A stretch of DNA of 64,000 bases from NCBI GenBank assembly GCA_021776915.1, contig JAIQZU010000084.1, forward strand, positions 62,001 through 126,000, in the 5' to 3' direction. A program made the position numbers and the translations under genes. The notes below the pieces were generated by a model, which was given only the letters and a program-made list of their open reading frames with translations, did not search any database and was not told the origin of the DNA. Shown here piece by piece: positions 54,232 through 64,000 of the stretch (positions within the stretch are counted from its first letter, which is position 1; every line of letters begins with the position of its first letter). This DNA is from Candidatus Scalindua sp. Its GTDB lineage: Bacteria; Planctomycetota; Brocadiia; Brocadiales; Scalinduaceae.

Positions 54232-56547
54232 TTACTGTTTAGATAATGTATTTATATGTAAAGATCTATTCTCTAAGAGAGTTTCTTTGTATATTTCTAA
54301 TATCTTTCTCGCCGTATCTTCCCATGAAAACAATTTAGATCTTTCTAATCCCTTACTACTCAAATGTTGCCTCAATTCATTATTGGTTAATACATTATAC
54401 ATAGCTTCACATAATGAATTAATATCAGTAGGACCCACCATAATTCCAGCCTCGCCAACTACCTCTGGCAGAGAAGAAGTGTTAGATGTGATTACGGGTA
54501 TTCCACATGCCATTGCTTCTAATATTGGCAAACCAAACCCTTCGTAAAGTGATGGATAAACAAATATATCAGCACAATTATATAACATAGGTAAATCATC
54601 ATCCTTAATAATGCCAGGAAATAAAACTTCATTCCTCATATTACTGGATTCTATTTCCTTGAAAATCCGATTATAAAGCCATCCCTTATCACCAACTATA
54701 ACTAATTTATAATCTTTTAGCCCTTTTACCTTTAATTTCTTGAATGCTCTTATTAAACTAATAACATTTTTTCTGGGTTCCAGAGTACCTATATTTAAAA
54801 TCATCTTTAATGGCAGGCTATTTTCCAACCTATATGCTTCTACGTCACCGATAGGACGAAATCTGCGTTCAACACCATAATTAACAATCTTTACTTTACT
54901 ACTTTTAATTCCACAATAATGTAAAATATCCTTTTTTGTTGAATTTGAGGGTACAATAATAACATCAGCCTTACTAATAGATTTTTCAAATATGTATTTC
55001 TTATATATCTGTCTGGATTTATTGAATAAATGTGGAAACCGAATGAATGCTATATCATGCACTGTAATGATAAAAGGATGTCTTCTTTGTAATATTGACG
55101 ACGCATGATCAGTGTAGTGAAACAAATCAAGCCTGTCATCCAGTGAATAGAAAGGCAAGACTATCTGTTCCCATAAAATTCTTAATGTGTTGTTGCGTGT
55201 AACTATCCCAGCCTTTTTGACATGAATTGCCTTGTGATCTATCCCACTCAACCGGTAAATTTCACTAGTTGTGTACAGAAAATAATCACACGTACTACCA
55301 ATCTTTGAAATAGATTTACACAAGTTATTCGTAAATCGTCCCACACCTGTATGTACATCTAAAACCTTTGAAATATTTATACCTACTCGCATTCTTCTAA
55401 CGTTACCAGGAACCAAAGGAACTGGATGCAGTCTTTTTGATCTCTCTAAATAATGTGTTTTGAAGATATCTTCATATATATCGAGTGTCCTCCTTACCGT
55501 ATTCTCCCAGGAAAACAGATTCCTTCTTTTTAATCCTTCTTTTATTAAATTATTTCTTAAGCTCTCATTTGTCAGCACCCTGTAAATAGCATCAGCCAAC
55601 TCTTCTGGACGCTTTGATTCGACTATTACGCCAGCCTTCCCCAGAATTTCACTCACAGAAGGTGTCTTAATTGCTACAACAGCCGTCCCACATGCAATCG
55701 CCTCTATAAGGGGCAAACCAAAGCCTTCATAAAGAGATGGTGAAACAAATACATCTGCCTCACTGTAGAAATGAGGTAAGAACTCATCTGATATTTCACC
55801 TACAATAACTACCCCTTCCAACATATTATTCTTTAGTCCATTCAGAAATGATTGGTCTTTTTGACCAACTATTACCAATTGATGGTCTATTCTCCCCCTC
55901 AGTTGCTTATAAGCCTCAATGAGTAAGCCCACATTCTTATGAGGTTTCTGATTACCTACATACAGGATAAACCTGCCGCTAATACCAAACCTATCTTTAA
56001 TTTCATTAACCCTGTCGCCATTGCTCCTTCTGAATATTTCATCAACTGCATTATAAGTAACAACTATCTTCTTCAGAGGTACATTCAGATACTTAGCTAT
56101 GTCATGCTTTGAATTTTCGGAAACAGTAAGGATTCTACATGCATTCTTTGCAGCTCTTTTAACAATAAAACTATAGTACGCCCTGTGAAAAACAGAAGAT
56201 TCTTCCGGAAATAATACATGAATCATGTCGTGTATTGTCATGACTACTTTGCACTCTCCAATGATAGGGCCAAAAAATGATGGTGAGTGAAATATATCTA
56301 CTTTTTCCTCTTTCAACACTCTGGGAATTGTGATTTGCTCCCTAATACCATACAACCTTGGTTTTGTAAGTCTTAGAGAAAAGTTTTCACGGGAAGATAC
56401 AAAATCATTTAAATAATTATCATTTGAAATCAATACATAATCGTTTTTCTTATCAACATCGGATATGCCCTTTATTAAATTATAAGCATACCTGGATATT
56501 CCGTGCTTAAATGAACCTATCATACGAGTATCAATAGCAATTCTCAT
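54232..56547 (-). CDS. Two fused GT4 glycosyltransferase domains
   Basis: 771 residues, two GT4 enzymes in series. Domain 1 (about 1-365) begins [20 protein letters not shown] and has [17 protein letters not shown]; domain 2 (about 385-771) begins [19 protein letters not shown] and has [17 protein letters not shown]. Both EX7E motifs are intact, so both halves look active. Adds two sugars in sequence. Its start overlaps the GT9 gene end by 4 bases (ATGA). Confidence 0.92.
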   Translation of the reverse strand: MRIAIDTRMIGSFKHGISRYAYNLIKGISDVDKKNDYVLISNDNYLNDFVSSRENFSLRLTKPRLYGIREQITIPRVLKEEKVDIFHSPSFFGPIIGECKVVMTIHDMIHVLFPEESSVFHRAYYSFIVKRAAKNACRILTVSENSKHDIAKYLNVPLKKIVVTYNAVDEIFRRSNGDRVNEIKDRFGISGRFILYVGNQKPHKNVGLLIEAYKQLRGRIDHQLVIVGQKDQSFLNGLKNNMLEGVVIVGEISDEFLPHFYSEADVFVSPSLYEGFGLPLIEAIACGTAVVAIKTPSVSEILGKAGVIVESKRPEELADAIYRVLTNESLRNNLIKEGLKRRNLFSWENTVRRTLDIYEDIFKTHYLERSKRLHPVPLVPGNVRRMRVGINISKVLDVHTGVGRFTNNLCKSISKIGSTCDYFLYTTSEIYRLSGIDHKAIHVKKAGIVTRNNTLRILWEQIVLPFYSLDDRLDLFHYTDHASSILQRRHPFIITVHDIAFIRFPHLFNKSRQIYKKYIFEKSISKADVIIVPSNSTKKDILHYCGIKSSKVKIVNYGVERRFRPIGDVEAYRLENSLPLKMILNIGTLEPRKNVISLIRAFKKLKVKGLKDYKLVIVGDKGWLYNRIFKEIESSNMRNEVLFPGIIKDDDLPMLYNCADIFVYPSLYEGFGLPILEAMACGIPVITSNTSSLPEVVGEAGIMVGPTDINSLCEAMYNVLTNNELRQHLSSKGLERSKLFSWEDTARKILEIYKETLLENRSLHINTLSKQ

Positions 56548-57668
56548 TCAGCGACACCTGCCATGCTTCCAAATAATGCATCCAATTCGTACAAGACATC
56601 CTCAACCCTTATATTGCCCATACACAAGTGAGTATTTTGGGGGCATATTCTCATCTCACAGGGAGAACACTCTACATCTTTATGTATCACCTTATTGACA
56701 TTATTATCAGGATCCCCCCATTGCTTTAAAGTATTTGTTCCACTGAAAAGAACAATACACGGTGTTCCAACTGCTGCTGCAACATGGACAGGGCCAGAAT
56801 CGCAGCTTATCAAGACTGAACATCTTTCTAACAACACAGCCAGCTCCCTAATACTGAGCCTGCCAATAGTACTTATATAATCAATACTTAACCGTTTACG
56901 TATATAATTAAAGCAAATGTCATTATTATCATTTCCTACCAATACAATCCTGCCATAGTTCCTCTCGTTCAGTTCCTTAAGTAATTGCAGAAATCTTTCT
57001 TTCTTCCATGACTTTGAAGGATAACCTGCTCCCATATGAACTGCTAACAAAGAATCATATTTGCCAACATTCTCCCTCTCTAAGAATTCCAGAACGTTTG
57101 CTTGATCAGATTGAGAATAATAAATCTGCAATCTCCTATTGGCCACTTTACAATCCAGCCCTTTGATCAATCTAATATTCTTTTCAACCTCTTGCATATC
57201 TTTTTCATAGTCCTGTATCATATTAAGTAAAAAACCTCCACCCGTAACACCATATCCCACTCTAAATTTCACTTTACCAAGGAGCATTAACAAAATATTC
57301 CTCATATCACCCCTTAAGTCAATCCCTATGTCAAAGTTTTCTTTTCTGATCTTCCTCAAAATAGAAAGGATTTCGTCAAACTTTATTCCACTAACGGCGG
57401 AAAACCACGTCTTCTCCATTACAAAGACGCTGTCTACATATGGATTCATCTCTACAACTTCCTTTGTCTGAATGCTTACAAGTACAGAAATCCTGGCTTC
57501 CGGATATTTTCCCTTCAATGCCTCATACAAAGGAGTAGTGAACATCACATCGCCTATACCATCCAGTCTTATAACTAATATTTTTCTGATTCTTTCTGGT
57601 AATTCAAGCCTCTTCAATCCAAATGGAAAAAAAAGAATGTTGCCTATCAAGTCGAATATCTTTGCCAT
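56544..57668 (-). CDS. GT9 (heptosyltransferase-type) glycosyltransferase
   Basis: 374 residues from ATG 57666-57668, preceded by AAGGAAC; the longer frame adds 11 codons without a site. KILVIRLDGIGDVMFTTPL, LAVHMGAGYPSKSWKKER and SCDSGPVHVAAAVGTPCIVLF are heptosyltransferase motifs. It transfers a heptose-like or other sugar to an LPS core type acceptor. A final cysteine-rich stretch (CSPCEMRICPQNTHLCMG) resembles the C-terminal part of the family. Stop overlaps the double GT4 start. Confidence 0.9.
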   Translation of the reverse strand: MAKIFDLIGNILFFPFGLKRLELPERIRKILVIRLDGIGDVMFTTPLYEALKGKYPEARISVLVSIQTKEVVEMNPYVDSVFVMEKTWFSAVSGIKFDEILSILRKIRKENFDIGIDLRGDMRNILLMLLGKVKFRVGYGVTGGGFLLNMIQDYEKDMQEVEKNIRLIKGLDCKVANRRLQIYYSQSDQANVLEFLERENVGKYDSLLAVHMGAGYPSKSWKKERFLQLLKELNERNYGRIVLVGNDNNDICFNYIRKRLSIDYISTIGRLSIRELAVLLERCSVLISCDSGPVHVAAAVGTPCIVLFSGTNTLKQWGDPDNNVNKVIHKDVECSPCEMRICPQNTHLCMGNIRVEDVLYELDALFGSMAGVAE

Positions 57669-57932
57669 GTAAATGTTCCTTTTTTTCTTAAAGATATACA
57701 TATTTACTAGCTCCTTGAAAAGGCATTTCTATCAAATCATGATACGTACTAACTTAAATAATTTCAAAGCGGGAGGAGGAAAGAAAGGAGTGTAGTAAGT
57801 TAATTTTTCTCAGGTAAGCCTTTGTTGGTAAGTGAGATTACTTCCATGGGTTCTCTTGTAAGATATTTTACAGAAATACCCAATATCGGTTAGTTTGACA
57901 GATATCAGTTAAATGTCCGCAGAAATTCTTCA

Positions 57933-59453
57933 TTACATATACTTTCGCTTGAAAATTATTTGCCTGATTTTCCTGGAAAGATTGGGAGCAATTCTCAAAG
58001 ATAACCTTTTAAGTGAAATAACCGGAAATACAATTGAAAATACAACCGGATATATTTTTAAATAAATGATGTGAACTGGAGCAAGGTATAATTTGTCTAA
58101 TATTCTTTCTATACACTTAGAAAGTTTACCAGGTTTTACATAATAAGCAATTCTGTACAATTTAACAAAGACAGGAAAGTATTTATAGGCAAATTGTATC
58201 TGTTCTTTCGAAATCGTTGGCAACTTCAACACAGAATTACCAAAAAAGGTTGAAACCCCCTTTTTGCTATTATCCAGGAACCCGTTTTCCTTACATATCT
58301 CATAAAGTCTGGTATGTGGGTATGGCTGGAAGATTGAAACATGAGCCTTGTGACACATAACTGTTGCATTTAATTTTACCGATTCCAGTGTATGCTCAAT
58401 CTTTTCAAAAGGAACTCCCACCATAACGTAACTTGTAAAATTTATTCCATATTTCCTGCCCAGTGAGAAAGCTTCTGTTATTTGCTTATTTGACATATGC
58501 CTGTTTAAGACATTCTTTCTTATATCTTCGTTACCACTCTCAATACCCATGGCAAGATATTCACAGCCTGTTTCTTTTAACAGTCTAATAATATCTTCAC
58601 TTAGAACATTTACATGTGAATTACCATGAAACGGCATGCCCACCTCTTCCTTGAACCTTGGCAGGAATTTTCTTAACCAATTCTTATTCAAGCAAAATGT
58701 ATCGTCTAGAAAATTAACATATTCAAGATAAGGATATTCCTCTTTTACAGACTTTATCTCCTGAATGACAGCTTCCGGGTCCCTGAACCTGACATACTTG
58801 TTAGCGTTTGGATATAATTTTCTGTATTGGTGATTACAACAATATGTACACCCATAAGGACAGCCCCTTCCGGCCAGCACTGTCAACATACCAAGTCTTG
58901 CGTCAGACAATTTTTCAAAATCAAATATACTCCTGTCAGGAAATGGCCTGCTTTCAAGATTATCGTTTAAGGGCCTTATGCTATTTCTTATGATATTTCC
59001 ATTATCCTTCACCCATATACTTTCCACATTTCTAAAATCCTTATCATGATCCATCTTATCACACAACTCTACCAGGGCTTCTTCACCTTCACCTATACAC
59101 ACCATATCAATATTTTCGTCATTCAATGTCTCTTCAGGGGCAACAGTTGGGTGTACTCCACCTGCGACAGTATGAATCTTCCCTGCCTCTTTAGTAAGAG
59201 ATGCAAGTTTCTTTACCAACCCAAACTGATGAGAAAAAAGGCTGAAGGCTACCAGATCAGGCTTTTCACACATAATAGATTCTATATATTCCTCTCTTTC
59301 CAGTATCCTTGTTATGTGGATCAAAGAAACCATATGGCCTGCATGTTTCAGCGAGGAAGAAAGATAGCCTACGCCATGCGCAAATACGCCGTCATAATCC
59401 GGCATATATTCTTTAACGTAATTCAAATCCGGTAAAACAAACGTAATTTTCAT
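57933..59453 (-). CDS. B12-binding radical SAM protein
   Basis: 506 residues from ATG 59451-59453 (MKITFVLPDLNYVKEY); the frame extends 42 codons further upstream without conservation. N-terminal cobalamin-binding-like domain with AGGVHPTVAPEETL and GEGEEAL, then the radical SAM motif C198-x3-C202-x2-C205 (GCPYGCTYC), then QPYPHTRLYEICKENGF near the end. Class B type methyltransferases of this architecture methylate unreactive carbon or phosphorus atoms. Next to the PEP mutase fusion, suggesting a phosphonate tailoring role; target is an inference. Confidence 0.88.
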   Translation of the reverse strand: MKITFVLPDLNYVKEYMPDYDGVFAHGVGYLSSSLKHAGHMVSLIHITRILEREEYIESIMCEKPDLVAFSLFSHQFGLVKKLASLTKEAGKIHTVAGGVHPTVAPEETLNDENIDMVCIGEGEEALVELCDKMDHDKDFRNVESIWVKDNGNIIRNSIRPLNDNLESRPFPDRSIFDFEKLSDARLGMLTVLAGRGCPYGCTYCCNHQYRKLYPNANKYVRFRDPEAVIQEIKSVKEEYPYLEYVNFLDDTFCLNKNWLRKFLPRFKEEVGMPFHGNSHVNVLSEDIIRLLKETGCEYLAMGIESGNEDIRKNVLNRHMSNKQITEAFSLGRKYGINFTSYVMVGVPFEKIEHTLESVKLNATVMCHKAHVSIFQPYPHTRLYEICKENGFLDNSKKGVSTFFGNSVLKLPTISKEQIQFAYKYFPVFVKLYRIAYYVKPGKLSKCIERILDKLYLAPVHIIYLKIYPVVFSIVFPVISLKRLSLRIAPNLSRKIRQIIFKRKYM

Positions 59454-59591
59454 AGTCACAATGCAGCCTGTAAAAAATGGTAAGATAAGGCTAATATATT
59501 CAGCGAGTTTCTGTTGGTTCATCCAAATCAGTTTCACATACAAGAAAGATAATACATGTGAGAAAATGCATTTGGACAATTAAAAACAGTT

Positions 59592-61253
59592 TTATTTAAT
59601 AATTGAACATGCCAGTTTATAATCCTCAAAAGAGTGGATTTCAAGCCACCCTGAGTTAGCCTCCATACCATATACTGGAAAATTAGAGTTGATAATTTCT
59701 TGAAGGAGATCAGAAAATAAAGCGTGCTCGAATTTGTCTACACTATAAAAAGGTTTTCCGCTATATTTCTCCAAAGATGTACGATATATATTTTTTACAA
59801 CCTCAACTCCCTTTCTTGAGAGTAATACAATACCGGGAAATTCAGATTGGCATTTGGCAGGATTCAAATCTTGACCAATCTTCTCAATACGCCTCAATTC
59901 ATTACTGTGTAAACTTCTCCTTGCCTTGAGAGTCGTTCCTTCAACAATAACTAATTCCTTTCTTCTATTATCACATGCATGTTCTGAATCGTATGAATTA
60001 TCAATGAGTACAGTGATATCATCTTTACTTTCCATGATCCGGCTGAGGATAACATGATCAAATATTACGTCACCGTAACAAATAATCGTTTTCTCACTAA
60101 TATTATTAAGGGCACACATAATCGAATAAAGCGTACCTGTATTACTATAGTCAGGATTATGAATTAACTTAACCCCATTAACGCCAACCTCCTCTTTCTT
60201 ATAACCAACAACAACATTAATTGAATAAATTTTACATCTATTTAATACCTCCACCTGACGTTGCAGAAGGGGTTTTCCGTTTATATCAAGCATTGAAAAA
60301 GGTATATCTTCTGAAATATTCTTCATTGAATGCTCTTGAAGATGATCACCGGCAACCGGTATAACTGCAGCCACTTTTGCTGAATCAGCCATGGCGTATT
60401 TTAATTCCGACTCTTTCATTTGCAACATCCCCTGCAGTTCAAACACCTCGTCTAAAGTTGCAATCTTATCTTCCACAGCAGCAGTACTTCCAGACTTATA
60501 AACGCTCGAAAACACCTCACTCATTGCCTTGATGCTTGCACGAATACCATGATTTGCATAAATGACCATTGATATTCGCTTTTCCTGCAACTCATCAGCA
60601 GTAACTTTATAATATTTTGTTGGAACCACAACTAAGGGCGCTCTATTATTCCATTTTTCAACAAACTCATAAATCTCGTCAGCAGTCTTGGATTTACTAT
60701 GAATAAGAATGGCGTCTGCCCCTGCGTCAGCATACGCATGTGCACGTTTAAGGGCTTCTTCCATTCCCCATCCGGCTATTAATGCTTCAACTCTCGCTAT
60801 TACAAGGAAATCCGGATCATTTTGAGCATTCTTTGCCGCCAATATTTTTCCTACAAATTCTGCAATTGACGCCAATTCCTGTCTTCCTGGAATAAAACTA
60901 TTAACCTTAGGAAAAAGTTTATCCTCAATACAAACGGCAGCTATCTCTGCTGCTTCATACTTTTTAACCATATGAATTACATTATTTGAGTTTCCATAAC
61001 CGGTATCACAATCCGCTATAACAGGAATATTGACAGCTTCATTCATAGAAGAAGCCGCATTGAAAAAATCAGTCATGGTAAGGATGTTGGCATCAGGCAG
61101 AGCATAACTGGTAGAAATTTCCAGACCGCTTGCCCATACAGCATCAAAACCTGATCTTTCCACCAACTTTGCACCCAAAGCATTATGTGCTCCCATGACA
61201 TGAATCAGTTTATGTGAAGCAAAAAGAGTGCGAATTTTTTTTGATTTAGTCAT
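59592..61253 (-). CDS. pepM: Phosphoenolpyruvate mutase fused to nucleotidyltransferase-like domain
   Basis: 553 residues. Residues 1-290 are PEP mutase: W40-A-S42-G43, ALPD (51-54), DCDTGYGN (D81, D83) and the signature EDKLFPKVNS (110-119), which forms the C-P bond of phosphonopyruvate from PEP. Residues about 294-553 resemble a sugar/choline-phosphate nucleotidyltransferase: VIPVAGDH at the G-x-G-x-R site (no arginine), P318-F319 where P-K is normal, then NPDYSNTGTLYS and CYGDVIFD with the metal aspartate, and GWLEIHSFEDYKLA. The activation lysine loss is notable. Fusions of PepM and cytidylyltransferase make CMP-activated phosphonates. Confidence 0.9.
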   Translation of the reverse strand: MTKSKKIRTLFASHKLIHVMGAHNALGAKLVERSGFDAVWASGLEISTSYALPDANILTMTDFFNAASSMNEAVNIPVIADCDTGYGNSNNVIHMVKKYEAAEIAAVCIEDKLFPKVNSFIPGRQELASIAEFVGKILAAKNAQNDPDFLVIARVEALIAGWGMEEALKRAHAYADAGADAILIHSKSKTADEIYEFVEKWNNRAPLVVVPTKYYKVTADELQEKRISMVIYANHGIRASIKAMSEVFSSVYKSGSTAAVEDKIATLDEVFELQGMLQMKESELKYAMADSAKVAAVIPVAGDHLQEHSMKNISEDIPFSMLDINGKPLLQRQVEVLNRCKIYSINVVVGYKKEEVGVNGVKLIHNPDYSNTGTLYSIMCALNNISEKTIICYGDVIFDHVILSRIMESKDDITVLIDNSYDSEHACDNRRKELVIVEGTTLKARRSLHSNELRRIEKIGQDLNPAKCQSEFPGIVLLSRKGVEVVKNIYRTSLEKYSGKPFYSVDKFEHALFSDLLQEIINSNFPVYGMEANSGWLEIHSFEDYKLACSIIK

Positions 61254-61298
61254 TTAGTAGCAGAATATTATAATTAACATATCTTAAGAACTATACTT

Positions 61299-61922
61299 TC
61301 ACTTTATACCTGTACAAACAAAATGCGATAACATGGAATATTCATGAAATGGAAAGGAATTCACCTCTCTATATCCGGTTTTACTTAATAATTTGCGTGT
61401 TTGTTCCTGGTCCCGAAAATAGAATCTGTCTCCAAAATACAAGACATGATCAATAAATTTGGTAAACCAGAATTTATATAGCGGCCTGAGATCTATTTCT
61501 ACAACAATAATCTTTGCACCTTTCCTCAGTTTCTCATAACATTCCATCAAAAGTTTTTCCTGACTATCGAACGAAGGTAAATGATGCAGAACATGAACCA
61601 ATACAATTGTATCACAATCTACAATTTCTAATTGTTGAATATCCTCATTGACAAATTCTGTATTCGTGAACCCTATGTCTGCATATTTGATTTTCCTCTT
61701 AGAAAGTTCTACACCAACAATCTTTCGTTCCGGTGACAAATATGCCAATAAATTCGGAAAAAAGCCGTAACCACAACCCAAATCTACTATTAAACCCTCT
61801 CGCGGCACCAGACCTTCTATTCGGCTATAAGAAAGGTGGAGATTGCGAAGTAATAAGAAAAGCTTAATATTAAAAGATGCCTTATATAATCTAATAATCT
61901 TAAGTAAAGTTTGATCCAACAA
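61299..61922 (-). CDS. SAM-dependent methyltransferase
   Basis: 207 residues, class I Rossmann fold. DLGCGYGFFPNLLAYL is the SAM loop, GVELSKRKIKYAD the second motif, LVHVLHHLPSF the fourth. Soluble. It lies between the PEP mutase fusion and GT2 in the same direction; possible substrate is the phosphonate or sugar. Confidence 0.85.
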   Translation of the reverse strand: MLDQTLLKIIRLYKASFNIKLFLLLRNLHLSYSRIEGLVPREGLIVDLGCGYGFFPNLLAYLSPERKIVGVELSKRKIKYADIGFTNTEFVNEDIQQLEIVDCDTIVLVHVLHHLPSFDSQEKLLMECYEKLRKGAKIIVVEIDLRPLYKFWFTKFIDHVLYFGDRFYFRDQEQTRKLLSKTGYREVNSFPFHEYSMLSHFVCTGIK

Positions 61923-61951
61923 ATCAGCCCTACTAAATTATATGGTAAATG

Positions 61952-62689
61952 TTAATCGTATTTCCCTGATACATCATTTGACTTAATCTTAAATAAGCTT
62001 ATAAATGATTTAATACCATCCAGAACAGGTCTGACTTTAGAACCTTCATAATGCTTCCAGTTAACTGGCACCTCTTTAATTTTCAGATTGTACTTTTCCA
62101 CCAGAAACAATGTCTCTAAATCAAAGCTCCAGTCATTCATTCGCTGTCTGGAAAAAATCTTTTTTGCCACATTGCTTTTAAACATTTTGAAGCCGCAATT
62201 ATAATCCCTTACACTAATTTTAAAAAACAATCGTGAAATATATATATATATTTCACCTAGAATGTGACGATATGAAGGCTGAGATATCACAATGTCATCA
62301 GGTATATTCTTCAATCTTCTGGAGCCAATAATAATATCATAACCATCTTCAAAACATGGCAGCATTCTCTCTAATTCAAATATTCTTGTTGAATTATCTG
62401 CGTCCATAAAGAGTACATAGCCACCGGATGCTTCCATAATCCCCTTTCTTACAGCATGCCCTTTTCCTCTATTAGGTTTATTCTTTAATATCCTTATGCA
62501 TCCGTTACTATTTAAAGCCTTATATCTTTTAATAATATCAAGTGTATCGTCCTCGCTCCCATCGTCAACAATAATAAGCTCGTAACCATATCCTTTCCCG
62601 CTTAAATACCCTGTAACCTCATTTATGGTAACCTCAATTTTTTTTGCCTCATTAAAGGCAGGAATCACTACGGTTAATTTCTCATTCAT
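61952..62689 (-). CDS. GT2 glycosyltransferase, dolichyl-phosphate beta-glucosyltransferase-like
   Basis: 245 residues. LTVVIPAFNEAKKIEVTI, IIVDDGSEDDTL, MDADNSTRIFELERML, GSRRLKN and the CGFKMFKSNVAKKIF segment are typical of ALG5-like GT2. No membrane helices. Makes a polyprenyl-phosphate sugar for the GT39-like gene next to it, whose end its start overlaps by 8 bases. Confidence 0.88.
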   Translation of the reverse strand: MNEKLTVVIPAFNEAKKIEVTINEVTGYLSGKGYGYELIIVDDGSEDDTLDIIKRYKALNSNGCIRILKNKPNRGKGHAVRKGIMEASGGYVLFMDADNSTRIFELERMLPCFEDGYDIIIGSRRLKNIPDDIVISQPSYRHILGEIYIYISRLFFKISVRDYNCGFKMFKSNVAKKIFSRQRMNDWSFDLETLFLVEKYNLKIKEVPVNWKHYEGSKVRPVLDGIKSFISLFKIKSNDVSGKYD

Positions 62690-64000
62690 TTCGATAAAGC
62701 ACCTTATACAAAAGCAAATTCAAATCTTTTGATTTACCCTTATATGTATGTTGATAAACAAGTTCAACGTCCTCACTATTGACAGATTCAAAAAAATCAG
62801 GGCATGTTCTGGCAATCTTTTCCTTATAAATCTCAAGGTAATTAACTCCTGACGACCTTGCCCGCGCAATCATATCGTTATAACTTTCCGGATTCATATA
62901 CACATGCTTGCCACCTGCATAAAAAGCCATTCGCGGAGACATGCCCATAATGATTGAAGGAACTTCTTGTGCATTTTCCCTAAGCCAGTAACCGGCCTCC
63001 TTCACGCCCACTCTTTCTGCCCTATGAAATTTCAGTGTCTTTGGCAAAAGCAAGCAGATAATAATCACTGGCAAGATTGTCTTAGCGTTTAAATATTTAT
63101 TATATTCTATTGATTGAAATACAGATATCTTTTCTGCCCAATTACATAATGTTTGTACTCCTATCGCAGAGCAAAACATGGTCGGTATAACCAATGGCAT
63201 CAAATGCCTGCGACTTAGATAATAAAATCCTTCCCCGGAGAATACCAGTGCCAATGCATAAAGTATGAATAGATAAAAGGCTAGTACAAAACTGAGATAT
63301 ACACCAGGCATTCCCAGTCTGGGTATCTTTTTACACTTTATTAATCCTATAATAATAAATAAGAACAAAAGTGGATGATACGTAGAAACAAATTTACTTA
63401 TCACAAAGAGAAAAGTTTTAAAATATCTCCTGTATCCTAGATTCCATATCTTTCTCAAAGGTTTTGCTATTACAGACTTATAGTTTGAGACACTTCTTGC
63501 ATCATTCTCAAATGTCTTATTTTCTACATCCTGTTTAAATGAAATATTTTCGAAACCCAGCAACTCGGTTACACCTTTCTTTTTAGTCAACGCCCAATAA
63601 CCAGTTTGCTTTTTAATATATACCAGATATGGAGACGCCAGAAAAGAGAAAGCCAACAGCATGACTCCCAAACACCACAATCTCCTTGACAAAGAAACTC
63701 TTACATTTGAAATCTTCCAGAATACAGTAAAAAAACCTACTATAATTAATACGCCTACCCCTTCAGGCCTAGCCAAATAAGCAAGTGCAGAACTTAGACC
63801 CGTACCCACAAAATACCAAAGCCTCAAATTGTTTACGGCAATATATCCTAACCCAATTGCTAATACAAAGAAAAAGAAATATGTTGACTCCGACAAGATT
63901 TCTGCTGAAAATCTAGCGGCATACGGATGAAAAGCCACAAGAAGGGCACAGAGAAGTGCTATCCTGAAATCAAAAACCTTTTTACCAAACATATAAACAA
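62682..64000 (-). CDS. GT39/ArnT-like membrane glycosyltransferase, 5' end missing
   Basis: About 439 residues seen, open to the right edge. An ATG at 63990-63992 exists but the frame stays open beyond, and the first helix-loop with the acidic pair of the family is missing, so the gene very probably starts outside. About 8 membrane helices, RPEGVGVLIIVGF and FYLSRRHLMPLVIPTMF are recognisable, then a soluble tail. Probably uses the polyprenyl sugar made by the GT2 gene downstream. Confidence 0.75.
   Translation of the reverse strand, partial: VYMFGKKVFDFRIALLCALLVAFHPYAARFSAEILSESTYFFFFVLAIGLGYIAVNNLRLWYFVGTGLSSALAYLARPEGVGVLIIVGFFTVFWKISNVRVSLSRRLWCLGVMLLAFSFLASPYLVYIKKQTGYWALTKKKGVTELLGFENISFKQDVENKTFENDARSVSNYKSVIAKPLRKIWNLGYRRYFKTFLFVISKFVSTYHPLLFLFIIIGLIKCKKIPRLGMPGVYLSFVLAFYLFILYALALVFSGEGFYYLSRRHLMPLVIPTMFCSAIGVQTLCNWAEKISVFQSIEYNKYLNAKTILPVIIICLLLPKTLKFHRAERVGVKEAGYWLRENAQEVPSIIMGMSPRMAFYAGGKHVYMNPESYNDMIARARSSGVNYLEIYKEKIARTCPDFFESVNSEDVELVYQHTYKGKSKDLNLLLYKVLYRNE

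Overview
The window is bacterial chromosome, AT-leaning and gene-dense, carrying a probable replication origin next to dnaA (about 27.4-28.2 kb). The gene set suggests a Gram-negative-type anaerobe: a sodium-pumping NADH:quinone oxidoreductase (Nqr) of unusual build, a Wood-Ljungdahl type methylene-tetrahydrofolate reductase beside a flavin/iron-sulfur electron-transfer protein, acetyl-CoA synthetase, and very large surface-glycan loci. This fits planctomycetes of the anammox group (Brocadiales), but no hallmark anammox gene lies in the window, so that assignment is an inference.

Layout. 0-8 kb: cation/proton antiporters and universal stress proteins (Usp-CPA2-Usp, all leftward), a membrane protein fused to a spermidine-synthase-like domain, a DUF1566 secreted protein and a zinc-ribbon protein. 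8.3-14.5 kb: the rightward nqr operon A-B-C-DE-F, with NqrA carrying two ferredoxin-type clusters, NqrD and NqrE fused, and two repeat elements inserted between genes. 14.6-25.4 kb: fabI, a pair of unknown membrane proteins, radC, a DUF4238 protein, a PHP-domain phosphoesterase, a 2-hydroxyacyl-CoA dehydratase-like protein, acsA and ugd, with many short GC-rich repeats and hairpins between them. 25.7-33.6 kb: dnaA, oriC, a sugar phosphomutase with an extra zinc ribbon, and a leftward operon (small membrane protein, cyclophilin-like protein, glyS, xer recombinase), then a tRNA with anticodon CAU.

34.1-43.0 kb is a rightward surface-glycan cluster: two SGNH hydrolases flanking a GT39-type glycosyltransferase, a GT2 transferase, a possible polysaccharide lyase, an FrhB-like protein and a lipid-flippase-like membrane protein. 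43.2-46.3 kb holds the NfnB-like/MvhD fusion plus metF, with a good promoter. 46.3-64 kb is a leftward exopolysaccharide or O-antigen cluster: polyprenyl-phosphate sugar transferase, several GT4 enzymes (one a double enzyme), GT9, Wzx-like flippase, Wzy/ligase-like protein, then a cobalamin radical SAM protein, a phosphoenolpyruvate mutase fused to a nucleotidyltransferase-like domain, a methyltransferase, GT2 and GT39. The last group suggests that the glycan, or a lipid, carries a phosphonate.

Most novel-looking points: (1) the phosphonate-plus-cobalamin-radical-SAM group with a degenerate nucleotidyltransferase domain; (2) the NfnB-MvhD-MetF electron-transfer module; (3) the Nqr/Rnf hybrid features; (4) a PD-(D/E)XK-type (GxxExxY) gene flanked by inverted repeats like a small mobile cassette; (5) several families of dispersed short repeats, including a tandem 27-bp repeat and a GAAA-loop hairpin whose stem differs by paired compensatory changes between two sites.
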